64,000 nucleotides of DNA from Melieria omissa (GCA_963971225.1 OZ020269.1:1240001-1304000), one strand, 5' to 3'. Counted from the stretch's first letter, positions 42,071 to 52,675 are shown. A program made the numbers and translations. The notes: generated by a model from the sequence alone, not told the origin.

Positions 42071-42077
42071 ATGGCTT

Positions 42078-42266
42078 TTAACCCTCCGATTAGTGAGTCG
42101 CCCGTTGGCCTTAGCATCGTGAAAAGGTCCCTGGGACCTATAACGCATTGTATAGCATTTTGCTTCATAGGGTGTGTTTTGATGGTTTTGGCTGTTAATT
42201 TTAGGTTATTTGATTGACAATTAAATTTTTGTTAAATATAATTTTTTCTTATGCAGAAGAAAAATA
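42078..42266. other. Possible piggyBac-type terminus
   Basis: TTAACCCTCCGATTAGTGAG begins at 42078, and a GGTCCCTGGGACC palindrome follows near 42127. Similar palindromes, GGTCCCTAGGGACC near 54376 and GGTCCCAGGG near 54565, lie on the far side of the Tc1 elements, so 42078-54421 could once have been one piggyBac-like element. The right end is not convincing. Confidence 0.3.
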
Positions 42267-42479
42267 CAGTGTGTTCCACAAAAGAAATTCGCCTAAACTT
42301 TTTACCGTGTATGATAACGGTACCAATCAAACGGTAAATTTTAAAATACATATACATATTTACTGCGCGGTGTGATAAGTATTTTATTTTTGTGCTTAAT
42401 TTCGAACTTTACAAACCGCTATTGACTGACACTCATATCCAGAAATGACTAGTTTGGGAAAAGGAAAAATTGGTTCGGG

Positions 42480-42958
42480 ATTAGATTAAAGTTATATTCA
42501 CGGATGTGTCCACTTTCGTTGTTTTGAATATCTGGAGGAAAGCTTGGATCGCTAAAGGCCAACAATTTGTTCAGCGGACTGTCAAGCCCCTACAAAAGTC
42601 CATGCTTTTTAAAAAAAAGGATTTGGCACTTTGACTATCTTTACACAAAATCTAGACGCCAAATTTATGATTAAACTTTATAAAAAAAGTTTGCTAAAGG
42701 CTGCTCTAAAACTTTAGGGGCCCGATACAAGTCGTTGGATTCTACAAAAAGATAATGATCTCAAACACCCTAGTCACCTATGCACATTTTGGAAAACGAA
42801 AGAAGGTATACAACAGCTAGATTGGCCTGCCCAAAGTCCCGATGCAAATCCAATTGAAAATGTATGGACTTTTATGAAGGCTAAGATCCGTGGAAAAAAA
42901 ATATCCACAGCCAAGCAGCTTTCTGCGACCCTACAAAAATTTGGAGGAATTTTCCTCC
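42480..42958 (+). pseudogene. Tc1 transposase remnant
   Basis: Scattered frames give FTDVSTFVVLNIWRKAWI (Asp block), then LQKDNDLKHPSH (DNDPKH block) and WPAQSPDANPIENVWTFMKA (the DxNPIEN block with the Glu). The last piece, AKKLSGSCVRRCQAII, lies at 51545-51600 after the LOA insertion. Many stops are present. Confidence 0.75.
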
Positions 42959-42990
42959 CCTCGGTTTGGGTTCCTTGAAAGCTCGTTTCC

Positions 42991-43857
42991 CCAATAAGGA
43001 GCGTGCCACACAGGGAAAGGCTGAAGGTAGTGCAGATAAACCTGCACCACTCTAAGGCCGCCACCCACGATCTTATGCAATTCCTGGAGGAGGAGGAGGT
43101 TGACTTGGCCTTAATCCAGGAACCCTGGCTCGTCAGAGACAGTGTTTGTGGATTGGGGTCAAGTCAATTCAGAGTACTTCATTCGCGTGGTGAAGGTAAG
43201 ATACGAGCCTGTATTGTTTATAGAAAGTACATTAATATGTTTCTCTTGTCTCAATACAGTACTGGTGACCTGTGTGTGGTTGCATGTGAGCGAATGGAGG
43301 GGCATGATCTTATCCTCTCGTCCGCATACATGCCATTCGAAGGTGAGGAACCACCGCCAAAGGAGGTCCGGGACCTTGTTGCGCACGCCCGATCACGGAG
43401 ACTTGATCTCATCATCAGGTGTGACGCCAACGCTCATCACGTTCAGTGGGGAAGTTCCGGCACCAACAGCAGGGGTGAGTCCATTTTTGAGTTTCTTCTT
43501 AATTCTAACCTTATGCTATGTAATAGGGGCAATACGCCAACCTTCCATAACAGGGTTAGGGAAGAAGTTATAGATATAACCTTGGTTACCGACTCTAGTA
43601 CCATCTCGGTGGTCGACTGGAAAGTACTGACGGAATGTTCGTTTTCGGACCACAACCGGATAGTCTTTTCCGTGGCCATGAAGGTGGGGAGTCCACCAGC
43701 CTATAGGAATCCGAGAAAGACTAACTGGCCTAGATTCAGTGCACTAGTTTCCGAAAAACTGGCGTCGCGCAAGGCGACAGCTACCTTTGAAAGAAATCGT
43801 GTCCAAAAAGTCGAGCTCCACGGAAAACCAACGCAGTTTGGTGGACCCCAGAGCTAA
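42991..43857 (+). pseudogene. LOA-clade ORF2, endonuclease domain
   Basis: LKVVQINLHHSKAATHDLMQ (Asn of the APE fold), LALIQEPWLV (Glu), LILSSAYMPFEGEEPP, DLIIRCDANAHHVQWGS (DxN) and CSFSDHNRIVF (SDH) are all present, so the nicking domain reads complete. No ATG opens it because the element is 5'-truncated. The frame goes out of register near 43800 and stops at 43857. Confidence 0.8.
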
Positions 43858-44312
43858 GACAACTGAGGACAGATACTAGGCGTCTCTTCAATAAGGCTAA
43901 GCTTAGTCAAACTGAAGAAGACTGGGGAGCCTACAAGGCTAGCTTTAATAAGTTTAAGAAAACTATTAGGGCGGCCAAGCGGGATGATTGGAGGAATTAC
44001 TGTGAATCCCTCGACAATGTTAACGAGGCCGCCAGACTCCGTAAGGTGCTAGCCGGGGTTTCACACACCCCTGGCAGCATCAGGAAATCTGATGGATCAT
44101 GGACGGAGTCGAGGGAGGAACTTCTTGAGATCCTCATGAACACTCACTTTCCTGGATGCACGGATGTTGCTGAGGCGACCACGTCGCATAGGCAACAAAC
44201 ACCGCAACCGGATGGTCTAGTTCAGAGGATAATTAGCGAAGCCAAGGTGGCATGGGCAATTGACTCCTTCAGCCCGCACTTAGAAAGTTCGAAGTTCATG
44301 AGAAGGTGGTAA
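43830..44312 (+). pseudogene. LOA-clade ORF2, linker before RT
   Basis: After a frameshift the protein continues through an Arg/Lys-rich linker (RRLFNKAKLSQTEEDWGAYK, RAAKRDDWRNYCESL) to KVAWAIDSFSPHLESSKF. The RT fingers and first palm motifs are deleted at about 44290-44310; the next sequence is already VVKWTSDMLSSRRV. Confidence 0.7.
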
Positions 44313-45348
44313 AGTGGACCAGTGACATGCTCAGTAGCAGAAGGGTCCACTCTAACCTAGGCCTGTGCTCAGTGAGGAAACTTACTACAAGGGACACACC
44401 ACAAGGGGGTGTTCTTTCGCCTCTGCTGTGGCTCCTTGTAGTAAATAGCATCCTCGAGATCTTCGAAACCAGGAGGCTACGAGTAGTAGCATATGCAGAT
44501 GACGTCACTATCCTGATCCCTGGAAAATTCCTGTCCACAATCAGTGATCTCATGGAGTCTGCTCTAAAGGAACTTTCCAGGTGGGCAGAGCTTAACGGTC
44601 TAGGGGTTAATCCCTCTAAGACTGTTTTGGTACTGTTCACCCGGAAATACAAAATACCGAAGTTTGAGCTGCCTAAACTTGGCGGCACTACTCTCACCCT
44701 ATCACCCGAGGCTAAATACCTTGGCACCATACTTGACTCCAAGCTCTCTTGGGGGCGCAATGTGGAAGAGCGGGTGAAAAAGAGCCTGAATGCTTTTTAC
44801 ATTTGTAAAAGGACTTTCGGGAAAAAGTGGGGATTGCAGCCGACTATCGTTCATTGGATGTACACTGCGATTATACGGCCGATCCTAAGTTACGGAGCCA
44901 TTGTCTGGTGGCCGGCTACGGGCACCAAGATCCTGGTAACGAAACTGACGAAGGTGCAGAGACTAGCAGCTATGGGAATAGCAGGCACTGTCAAAAGCAC
45001 CCCCCAGGCCGGGCTGGAGGTGATCTTGCACCTCCACCCGATTGAGCAGTTCATTAAGTGTTGCGCTGCTAAAGGCGCTCTCAGATTGAGGGAAGCCAAC
45101 TTGTGGAGGCAACACGCTTATGGGCACTCTGGAATTCTAAAGTCTTTCGCGAAGCCGGATATCGGTTATCAGGTGGATTCCTGCACGGACTATCTGATCC
45201 CATACCTGGATTTCGACACGCGAGCACTAGCCTCATATCCCACAAGGGAGGAATGGGAGGTGACAGGTGTCACCGACGGCTCCAAAATGGAGGAAGGTAC
45301 TGGAGCTGGTCTCTACTCCGATGTACTGCAGACACGCATGTCATTCAG
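44306..45348 (+). pseudogene. LOA-clade ORF2, RT second half and start of RNase H
   Basis: The frame has TTRDTPQGGVLSPLLWLLVV, the catalytic VVAYADDVTIL, the thumb with PEAKYLGTILDSKLSW and ILSYGAIVWWPA, and then TGVTDGSKMEEGTGAG, the first Asp block of RNase H. It is cut at 45348 by the R1-clade insertion; codons beyond that point belong to the inserted element. Confidence 0.8.
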
Positions 45349-45968
45349 CTGTCAGAGTGACAGTCAAAGTGACCGGTGGTGGAGCCCCAGTGCTCCGGTG
45401 AAATATTAAAAAACAAAGGCTCTTGCCGCCAAAAGGTGCAACAGTGCGTAACCACAAACCCGACAAAGTGCGCGGCGACCCACGGTCTGACCGTCTACGT
45501 CCACTGCCAGGAATTTCGGCGGTTGTCACTTGCTTTTAATTTTGTGGCTACCATTTGGCTAGCGTCAATTAGGAAATATCATTATTGTACTCACTCAATT
45601 AGCTGATAGAGACAGCAACAAAAAAACCACCGCTTTCAATATTTTCTAAAAATCTCCTTGAGCTCTTCTTTTCCTTTCTTTTTCCTTTTTGCCGCGAACG
45701 TGTGCTTGACTGCGCGAGTGTAAATAAAGTGCCGAATCTGCGCGCAGGCACGAGTGTCAAAAGAAGCGAAGCAGAAGGAGAAGAGGAAAATAGCAAAGAG
45801 AACGGGTGAGCTGACTACTTGTCATCATCGTCATCACCTCCCACGCGCGTACTCCACTTAATAAGGTAAGCAAACAAAACAAGCGGTACCCACCACGGCT
45901 GTGGTGAATTGCTCAGCAGGCACAGCAGCAAAGAGTGCAGCAGCATAACACGCACGCACTTTCTCACT

Positions 45969-47423
45969 ATGCCTAGCAATAAGCCGCTTACAGAATACTT
46001 TGATAAGGCTGCGAGCCCTTTTGCAAGAAGAGCAAAATGCGCGAGATCCCCGGTGAGAAGCCAAACCGACACTCCAACTGAGCGCGCGAGCGGTGGCTCG
46101 CCGCCACAACATACAAATGCTGCAAGCAGCGCAGCGACCGAGATAGACAGCCAGACTGGCCCAAGGGCAGGTCATAGCACAAAAGGAGAGCAGATAAATA
46201 GCGCGAAACCACTGCTGCTAATCGGCGAGAAATTGCGAAAGCTCATTAGCATGATCAAAGCGCAAAAGCATACCAATATAGAGATGCGCGACCTGGTTAG
46301 CGACATCGAGGAGCTGCATAAAAGAGCCCTGCATGAACATCAGGCCGCACCGCTGGCTACTGAGCGCGACAGCAAGGCCACGCAGACCACAACAGAGAAC
46401 AATGTCACAATAAAGACGAAGAGAACGCGCGTGAGCGCTGATAGAGAAATTGAAACGACCTTGTCGAATTCGCCGCAACATACAAAAAAGCGCACCCGTG
46501 TTCTCTCGCCTAGTGTATCGCACACAGTTCGAGATACATTCTCGCAACAACAACAGAAGGGCCAGCGTAGCAAGCAGATGGATGCGGCTAGTGGTGCGCA
46601 AATAGGCACAAAGAGCAATGAAGCGCAGGCACAGTGGACGAAAGTCACTGCACGCAAAGCAAAAAGGGAGCCACTAAAGCCAGCAAAGCCTGACGCTCTG
46701 ATACTGAAGAAAACAGGCGATTGCACGTATGCTGACATTCTTAAAATGATCAAAACGCAGGCGCAGCTCAGAGAGTTCAGCGACAGCGTACGGAGAATAC
46801 GTAAGACAGCGAAGGACGAACTGCTTTTCGTGCTAGCGAAGCAGGCCGACCCAGCGACCCAGAAATTTAAGAATGCGGTTGAGCTGACCATAGGCAACAG
46901 CGCCCAAGTGCGTACAGTAACGCAAGAAACCCTAGTTGAGGTCAGGGACATTGATGAGGTCACCTCAAAGGAGGAGGTATTAGGCGCATTAGCAGAAAAC
47001 CTTGGCGGCCAACACATTGAGCCATCAGCGATACGGTCAATGCGCCCTGCGTACGGCGGCACACAAACGTGCACCATCAGCCTACCATCAGCGACTGCCC
47101 AGAAGCTGCTTGTAAAATCGAAGGTGAGAATCGGCTGGGTCATCTGCCGCCTCCGAGCCAAGGAAACGATGACTAGGTGTTATAGATGCCACGATTTCGG
47201 CCATGTGGCAAGACACTGCCAAAGTAAAGACGACCGCACGGACCTTTGCTTCAAGTGTGGCAGCCTTGACCACAAGGCCAAGAACTGCCCAAACGATCCA
47301 GTCTGCGCGCTGTGCGTGAAGCGAGGAGCATGCAGCACGAATCACATGGCAGGCAGCAGAGGGTGCGCCGCCTATCAGCAAGCGAAAGCTGAGCAAGGAA
47401 GCCGCAAAAGCGTAATGAAATGA
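45969..47423 (+). CDS. R1-clade ORF1 (Gag-like RNA-binding protein)
   Basis: The ATG at 45969 gives MPSNKPLTEYFDKAASPFAR. A long, charged, Ser/Thr/Lys-rich N-terminal half precedes a folded segment (about residues 260-410) and a triple CCHC array: CYRCHDFGHVARHC, CFKCGSLDHKAKNC, and CALCVKRGACSTNH-type. Such proteins coat LINE RNA and carry it to the target. The open frame extends 20 codons upstream without an ATG. The stop TGA overlaps the ORF2 start as ATGA, so ORF2 is probably translated by termination-reinitiation. Confidence 0.9.
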   Translation: MPSNKPLTEYFDKAASPFARRAKCARSPVRSQTDTPTERASGGSPPQHTNAASSAATEIDSQTGPRAGHSTKGEQINSAKPLLLIGEKLRKLISMIKAQKHTNIEMRDLVSDIEELHKRALHEHQAAPLATERDSKATQTTTENNVTIKTKRTRVSADREIETTLSNSPQHTKKRTRVLSPSVSHTVRDTFSQQQQKGQRSKQMDAASGAQIGTKSNEAQAQWTKVTARKAKREPLKPAKPDALILKKTGDCTYADILKMIKTQAQLREFSDSVRRIRKTAKDELLFVLAKQADPATQKFKNAVELTIGNSAQVRTVTQETLVEVRDIDEVTSKEEVLGALAENLGGQHIEPSAIRSMRPAYGGTQTCTISLPSATAQKLLVKSKVRIGWVICRLRAKETMTRCYRCHDFGHVARHCQSKDDRTDLCFKCGSLDHKAKNCPNDPVCALCVKRGACSTNHMAGSRGCAAYQQAKAEQGSRKSVMK

Positions 47424-50398
47424 AGTGTCTACAGCTCAATCTCAACCACTGCCGAGCGGCACAAGAACTGCTCACACAGACAGTGTACGAACTTGACGTG
47501 GATATTGCCATTATAAGCGAGCAGTATAAGAATAAAGATGACGCGTGCTGGGCTAGCAATAGGACAAATAAATGTGCTCTATGGAGCTGCAAACCAAATG
47601 CCAGCCCCTTAGACATCTCTGCTGAGTCAGAGGGCTTTGTATGCGCCAAGTTAAATAATGTTTATATATATAGCTGCTACATACCGCCGAGCACTGATCT
47701 GCCTAGCTTCAATCGCATTGTTGATGTGTTGGTGAAGGACGTCAAGACAAGAAATGCTGTACTGATTGCGGGCGACTTTAACGCATGGGCCGTAGAGTGG
47801 GGATGTAGGATGACCAACCCAAAAGGCAAGGCGCTCCTGGACGGTCTGGCGCTACTGAACGTTACTCTGCTCAACACTGGCAGTGATCATACATTTAGCA
47901 AAAATGGCGCGGGGTCTGTCATCGACATAGCACTCATAAGCGCAAGCCTATGCAGATCCACCAGTTGGTGCATAAGCGATTGCTACACGCAAAGCGACCA
48001 CCGCGCGATTGTCATTAACGTAGGACAGCCCCAAGCCGCGCCCGGGAGAACCCAATGGCACCTAGGCTGGAAAGACAGCAACATCGACGAGAAGCTATTC
48101 GAGATGGTATTCACCGACGCAAGCGCCACGGGCACAGCAGAAGTGGCGGCGGCTGAACTAATGAATGCGATAACGGCGGCGTGCGACATAGCAATGGCGC
48201 GTCGCAAATATACCAAAAAGCGAAAGCCTGCGTACTGGTGGAATTGCGACATTGCGGCGATACGAGCGCAGTGCATCCGTGCGAGAAGACTATGCCAACG
48301 CGCACAAGGCACAGACAGCTTTGCACTCCATAGGGAGGCGTACAAAGCAAAACGCAAACTGCTTAAAAATGCTATACGCGACAGTAAGCGCAAAACTTTT
48401 ACAGAGCTGTGCAACGAGGTTGAAAATAATCCATGGGGCTTTGCTTATAAGCTAGTGATGAAAAAGCTAAAGAGCGCAGCGCAGCCAACGTGCCCAGAAT
48501 TGCTAGCGCGCACTGTCGACACCCTGTTTCCTGAGCATCCTGCGTTCGACAGAGCTCGTATGGACGCACATCCGGAAAACATTCTGGAGGTCACCGCAGA
48601 GGAAATAGAAGAGGTGGGAAGCAAACTACCAAAAAAGAAAGCACCGGGGCCAGATGGCGTTCCAAACGTGGCGCTTAAAAGAGCCTTAGCCTGCAACCCT
48701 AGCGTGTTTGCGAAAGTGTACAATACGTGCTTCCATGATGGTGTCTTTCCGAGCATCTGGAAGACGCAGCGGCTGGTGCTCATACCAAAATCCGCGAATC
48801 GCTCCTCACCGACAGCGTACCGCCCACTATGCATGCTCAACAACGCAGGCAAGGTGCTCGAGCAGCTTATAAAAAGTCGGCTAGAGGCATGCATTGAAGG
48901 ACAGCTATCTGAATACCAGTTCGGCTTCAGGAAGAGGCGCGCGACAACTGAAGCAATCGGGGTGGTGAAAGCTATAGCTGAAAAAGCCATCGATGGCAAG
49001 CGCTGGCTGGGCGGCTGTAAGGAATACTGCCTGGTAGTCACATTAGATGTCAAAAATGCCTTCAATAGCGCTAGCTGGAAGGAAATCCTAAATGCCCTGA
49101 GTAGATTCCATGTACCTGGCTACCTATATAACATCGTGTCTGACTATCTCCGCAACAGAACCCTCTGCTACAGCAGCGAAAAAGGCATCGTACACCGCAA
49201 GGTCACAGCAGGGGTCCCACAAGGGTCTGTACTAGGCCCCCTGCTGTGGAACATTATGTACGACGGTATATTGCGCTTGCCCGTCCCGAAAGGCACAACG
49301 ATTGTTGGCTTTGCCGACGACATTTCTGTTGTCGTAGTTGCCAAAACACTAGCAACCATCGTCTGTTCTGCGGAGAGCGTGGCATCCGCAGTGCAGGAAT
49401 GGCTGCGCGCCAAGTCGCTGATCCTGGCAGCGCATAAAACAGAGGCCGTCCTAATCAGCAGTCGCAAAGTGGTTGAACGAGTTTCGATACGGGTTGGAGA
49501 CAGCCTGATCGAATCCAAGCCAAACGTGAAGTACCTCGGCGTACTAATCGACCACCGTCTGTGCTTCCGCGACCACGTTGATTATGCAAATAAAAAAGCA
49601 GCAACGACAACCACAGCGCTGGCCAGAATTATGGCGAACACAAGCGGGCCGCGCCAGCACTGCAGACAGCTACTCATCGGCGTGATAAGGTCCATTCTAC
49701 TGTATGGAGCTATAATATGGAAGGACGCCTTTAAACGCGACACGTATGTACGCGGCATGAAGTCGACATACCGCCGATGCGCCCTCAGGGTGTGCTCAGC
49801 GTACCGAACAGTGTCGGAGGACGCTGCGTTGGTGATAGCGGGGCTACTCCCACTCGACTTGGCTGCGAACCAGCAAGTCATAGTGCTGACGGCAAGGCGC
49901 GAGCCCCCAGACACCGACATCAACACACTCAAGCGCGAAACTTGGCAAAAATGCGTAGCCCAATGGCAAGCAAGGTGGGACAGCGCGCCAAACGGAAGGT
50001 GGACGCACCGCCTTATCCCTAATTTGGACACAAGGCTAGGCAGAACACACGGCGAAGTAGATTTCTACTTGACCCAAATCCTCAGCGGCCATGGGTGCTT
50101 TAAAGCGTACCTGCACCGATTCGGGCACGAAGTCGACCCCTACTGTGAGCACTGCGGTCCAGGAACACAGGAGGATGCGGAGCACGCCCTCTTCACCTGC
50201 CCGCGATTTGAACAGCAGAGGAGCAGAATGCGCGAGGCTTTGGGCCACAATGTCGGGCCGGAGGATCTTGTGGTGCATATGGTCACATCCATAGATGCCT
50301 GGAAAGCGGTGTGCACTATGTCCGCACACATCTTACACCAGCTGCGCAGAAGTGAAAAGCAACGACGGACTCATGAACGCGAACAAGCTGCCGCTTAA
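47420..50398 (+). CDS. R1-clade ORF2 (endonuclease and reverse transcriptase)
   Basis: 992 codons. The APE-like endonuclease opens the protein: MKCLQLNLNHCRAAQELL, IAIISEQYKN, VLIAGDFNAWAVEWG (DxN) and YTQSDHRAIV (SDH, near 195). The RT follows: APGPDGVPNVALKRAL (about 410), VVTLDVKNAFNSASW with the first Asp, PQGSVLGPLLWNIMYDG, and the catalytic VGFADDISVVV (about 635). A C-terminal zinc finger, CEHCGPGTQEDAEHALFTC, lies near 915. No RNase H, as usual for R1. It nicks DNA and primes cDNA synthesis there. No frame break was seen, so it may be functional. Confidence 0.92.
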   Translation: MKCLQLNLNHCRAAQELLTQTVYELDVDIAIISEQYKNKDDACWASNRTNKCALWSCKPNASPLDISAESEGFVCAKLNNVYIYSCYIPPSTDLPSFNRIVDVLVKDVKTRNAVLIAGDFNAWAVEWGCRMTNPKGKALLDGLALLNVTLLNTGSDHTFSKNGAGSVIDIALISASLCRSTSWCISDCYTQSDHRAIVINVGQPQAAPGRTQWHLGWKDSNIDEKLFEMVFTDASATGTAEVAAAELMNAITAACDIAMARRKYTKKRKPAYWWNCDIAAIRAQCIRARRLCQRAQGTDSFALHREAYKAKRKLLKNAIRDSKRKTFTELCNEVENNPWGFAYKLVMKKLKSAAQPTCPELLARTVDTLFPEHPAFDRARMDAHPENILEVTAEEIEEVGSKLPKKKAPGPDGVPNVALKRALACNPSVFAKVYNTCFHDGVFPSIWKTQRLVLIPKSANRSSPTAYRPLCMLNNAGKVLEQLIKSRLEACIEGQLSEYQFGFRKRRATTEAIGVVKAIAEKAIDGKRWLGGCKEYCLVVTLDVKNAFNSASWKEILNALSRFHVPGYLYNIVSDYLRNRTLCYSSEKGIVHRKVTAGVPQGSVLGPLLWNIMYDGILRLPVPKGTTIVGFADDISVVVVAKTLATIVCSAESVASAVQEWLRAKSLILAAHKTEAVLISSRKVVERVSIRVGDSLIESKPNVKYLGVLIDHRLCFRDHVDYANKKAATTTTALARIMANTSGPRQHCRQLLIGVIRSILLYGAIIWKDAFKRDTYVRGMKSTYRRCALRVCSAYRTVSEDAALVIAGLLPLDLAANQQVIVLTARREPPDTDINTLKRETWQKCVAQWQARWDSAPNGRWTHRLIPNLDTRLGRTHGEVDFYLTQILSGHGCFKAYLHRFGHEVDPYCEHCGPGTQEDAEHALFTCPRFEQQRSRMREALGHNVGPEDLVVHMVTSIDAWKAVCTMSAHILHQLRRSEKQRRTHEREQAAA

Positions 50399-50650
50399 TG
50401 CGGCACTAGCGCATAAAACACGTACAGAGCACAGGAACGGAACCCCGACGTACTGACGACAAGGACAACTGACGATAGTGACATAGACGTTTCGAGCAAA
50501 CTGCTCAATCCGCCTCCCGACGAAATACCTGACGGTAGTACCGGGGGGAAATACGGACACGAGAGAGATGTTTTTAGTGTGTTAAAGTCACACACTGACG
50601 GGGAGTTGGCTTTTGATGCTTTTCATCTCTATAAAAAAAAAAAAAAAACC
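50399..50650 (+). other. R1-clade 3' UTR and A-tail
   Basis: Non-coding 3' end; runs from the ORF2 stop to CATCTCTAT and an A-run of about 16 at 50633-50648, directly followed by the TSD. Confidence 0.7.
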
Positions 50651-51419
50651 CATGTCATTCAGACTGCCGGACCTCTGCAGTATTTTCCAAGCAGAGATCT
50701 ATGCAATTTGGAAGGCTGCCGAACTTATCCGTGACAGTGGGTTACCACCCACAGATGTCACAATTTTCGTGGATAGTCAGGCGGCGCTTAGGGCGCTGGA
50801 ATCAGTTGTTGTGAAATCAAAGGTAGTGCAGAGGTGTCGTACCGCACTTCAAGGCATTGGGCACCACCAGGTCACTCTCTGTTGGGTTCCGGGCCACTCA
50901 GGAGTGGCAGGGAACGAAGCAGCGGACGAGATGGCAAGAAAAGGGGTGGCTTTGTCTGCCACCGAAGTGGATACCTCTGTGTTTCCTCCGATATCTGCCC
51001 TGTACATGTATATTGACAGGTTGACCAAAAAGGAAATTGAGTCGTCATGGCGTACCAGGACCGACTGCGGCACCTGCCGGGCACTGTGGCCCTCCCTCTC
51101 TTTGACGAAAACACGATTCGTACTATCCCTGAGTCGTACCTCTATTCGACAGCTCGTTGGAGTCATCACCGGACACTGCGCTATTGGATCTATGCTTACC
51201 AAATGGCGCCTCTCGTCCGGTGATGTCTGCCGTAGCTGTGGAGATGAAGAAGAAGTAGAAACGATACAACACTTCCTGTGCCACTGCCCGGCTCTGCAGG
51301 AACGCCGACTCCGCACCTTGGGGTCAAGGTTCCTGACAGACCTGGCTTGCGCAGCGAAAGTCGAAATCTCGAATCTGCTCTCCTTCATTAAGAGGTCGAA
51401 CTGGTTTCCCCTTGACTGA
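50651..51419 (+). pseudogene. LOA-clade ORF2, RNase H and C-terminal zinc region
   Basis: Continuing after the TSD: FQAEIYAIWKAAELI (Glu), VTIFVDSQAALRAL (Asp) and CWVPGHSGVAGNEAADEMAR (last Asp) complete the RNase H fold started before the insertion. The tail has CRSCGDEEEVETIQHFLCHC, the usual LINE C-terminal finger, and a stop at 51419. RNase H removes template RNA. This part is intact, but the gene is split. Confidence 0.85.
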
Positions 51420-51732
51420 GACTATTGGTTGGCTCCAGAACACCATAAGAAGGGATTCACAATGGGCCATTGTGGCCTCCGAGTGGAAGTGCGGTCCTGC
51501 CGCACACACCCTTCCCTACCTAACCTAACCTTCCTCCAGATTATGCCAAAAAATTAAGCGGAAGTTGTGTAAGACGTTGTCAAGCAATTATAGAAAGCTA
51601 TGAGGAATGGACTGCATATTAATATATCGCGCACTAGGTATTTAGGTGTGTAACAGTAAACAAGTAATACAATTTTTAAACACTCTTTCTTTAAAATTCT
51701 ATAGACAAATCTGTTTTGTGAAACACACAGTA

Positions 51733-52364
51733 TATGACAATTTACTTTTACACAAATTTAAAATTTCCGATCGACTCGATTTACTGTTCAATATCGAAAC
51801 TTTATATGGTTGGGCTAATGAAACTTTAGAACTTTAACCCTCTATACAAAACGTAACAAATCGAAACAATTTGCAAGCGCGTTTATGAATTATTTTTGTA
51901 ACAAAGTCAATTTATATATGCACATCTTCGTCTTCGCCAGACGAAAAATTGTTGAATATTAAAAAAATGGAAAATTAAGTAAAGTTAAATAAAATTTTCA
52001 AAAACTAAATATGAATGAAACAAGCCTTTATTTTTTGATATATTCATTGCATCCTTGGTCAATTCGTAAACCCATAAGAATTTAGGCCTGCAAGCACCGC
52101 AAAACTGGATTTCGTTGCCAGCAATGTGATGACCACGTTTGCCTTTCACGCAAGTGCAATAGATGCATTGCATGAACAAAGTTTAACAAAATATGCATAT
52201 TACATATTATATAAATAGATACATATAACTACAAAAAATAAAATATAAGCAGTGGCTAAAAACGTTAAAATTAAAAAAAAGTAAAAAAAATCATATAATC
52301 ATATCCTTCTTTTTACAGTGTATTTGTAGATAAAAATGTATAAATAACATCGTTTGTGTATATA
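51733..52364. other. AT-rich interval with a possible cysteine-rich remnant
   Basis: Mostly AT-rich with no strong frame. A minus-strand 65-codon frame at 51985-52179 contains CIYCTCVKGKRGHHIAGN and QFCGACRPKF, a Cys-rich segment reminiscent of the tail of piggyBac transposases. A related palindromic motif, TCGTCTGGCCAGACGA, appears at 54323-54338 and a variant near 51930. Assignment is tentative. Confidence 0.3.
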
Positions 52365-52675
52365 CACTCCGGGCCACCAGAATAGGTTCACATTTTTTTC
52401 TGGAGGAAAATGAGTAGTGTTCTTACAAAACACAGTTTTACCTCATTTATTGGTATCAAAATGTTCAAGGCATCTATTGTGAACCTATATGTCCAAAACA
52501 CAATTTGACATTTATTTCATTTTTTGTTTTTAGCCCACTTTTGTGAAGTGACCCCCAAAACTGAGTACATTTTAGTGGGCCACCAGAATAGGTTCACTCT
52601 GAAAATTAAGATTGAAACAGTGGTAAATGCAAATAATATGGACTGTTTGGTAAACAACACTTAAATTTATTGATT

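Larger units (their letters stand above)
32937..42075 (+). mobile_element. BEL/Pao LTR retrotransposon, copy 2 (32942-42070), young but defective
   Basis: The two 246-bp LTRs (32942-33187 and 41825-42070) look identical by eye. ATGGC flanks both sides (32937-32941, 42071-42075), the 5-bp duplication expected of BEL/Pao integrase. The internal region has a leader with a P-like insertion, a gag-protease frame, a large deletion through protease/RT, a Transib insertion, scraps of pol and a 3' exon. It cannot encode its own RT or integrase, so its recent insertion needed trans-acting enzymes. Confidence 0.92.
45337..50662 (+). mobile_element. R1-clade LINE, apparently full length and intact (45349-50650), 12-bp TSD
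   Basis: CATGTCATTCAG occurs at 45337-45348 and again at 50651-50662, just after an A-run. Between them lie a 5' UTR of about 0.6 kb, ORF1, an overlapping ORF2 and a 0.25-kb 3' UTR. Both frames are uninterrupted. Absence of RNase H and the motif set point to the R1 clade. It lies inside a LOA element, not in 28S rDNA. Confidence 0.88.
42959..51530 (+). mobile_element. LOA-clade LINE, 5'-truncated, split by an R1-clade LINE
   Basis: Flanked by TTCCTCC (42952-42958, 51531-51537). ORF2 has an AP-type endonuclease, an RT with an internal deletion and a C-terminal RNase H; this combination with these motifs fits the LOA clade. The 3' UTR ends in CTACCTAACCTAACC. No ORF1 is present, so the copy is 5'-truncated. 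Confidence 0.75.
42265..51732 (+). mobile_element. Tc1-family transposon (42267-51730) split by a LOA element
   Basis: The left end is CAGTGTGTTCCACAAAAGAA; the right end is TTTTGTGAAACACACAG, its diverged complement; TA lies on both sides (42265-42266, 51731-51732). The transposase remnant is interrupted at 42952-42958 (TTCCTCC), and the same TTCCTCC at 51531 resumes it, so everything between is a later insertion. The original Tc1 was about 0.9 kb with its N-terminal region deleted. Confidence 0.75.

Noticed and set aside
46340..50329. Long antisense frames opposite the R1-clade ORFs
   Set aside because: Shadow frames of GC-rich coding DNA. The sense frames have all catalytic motifs.
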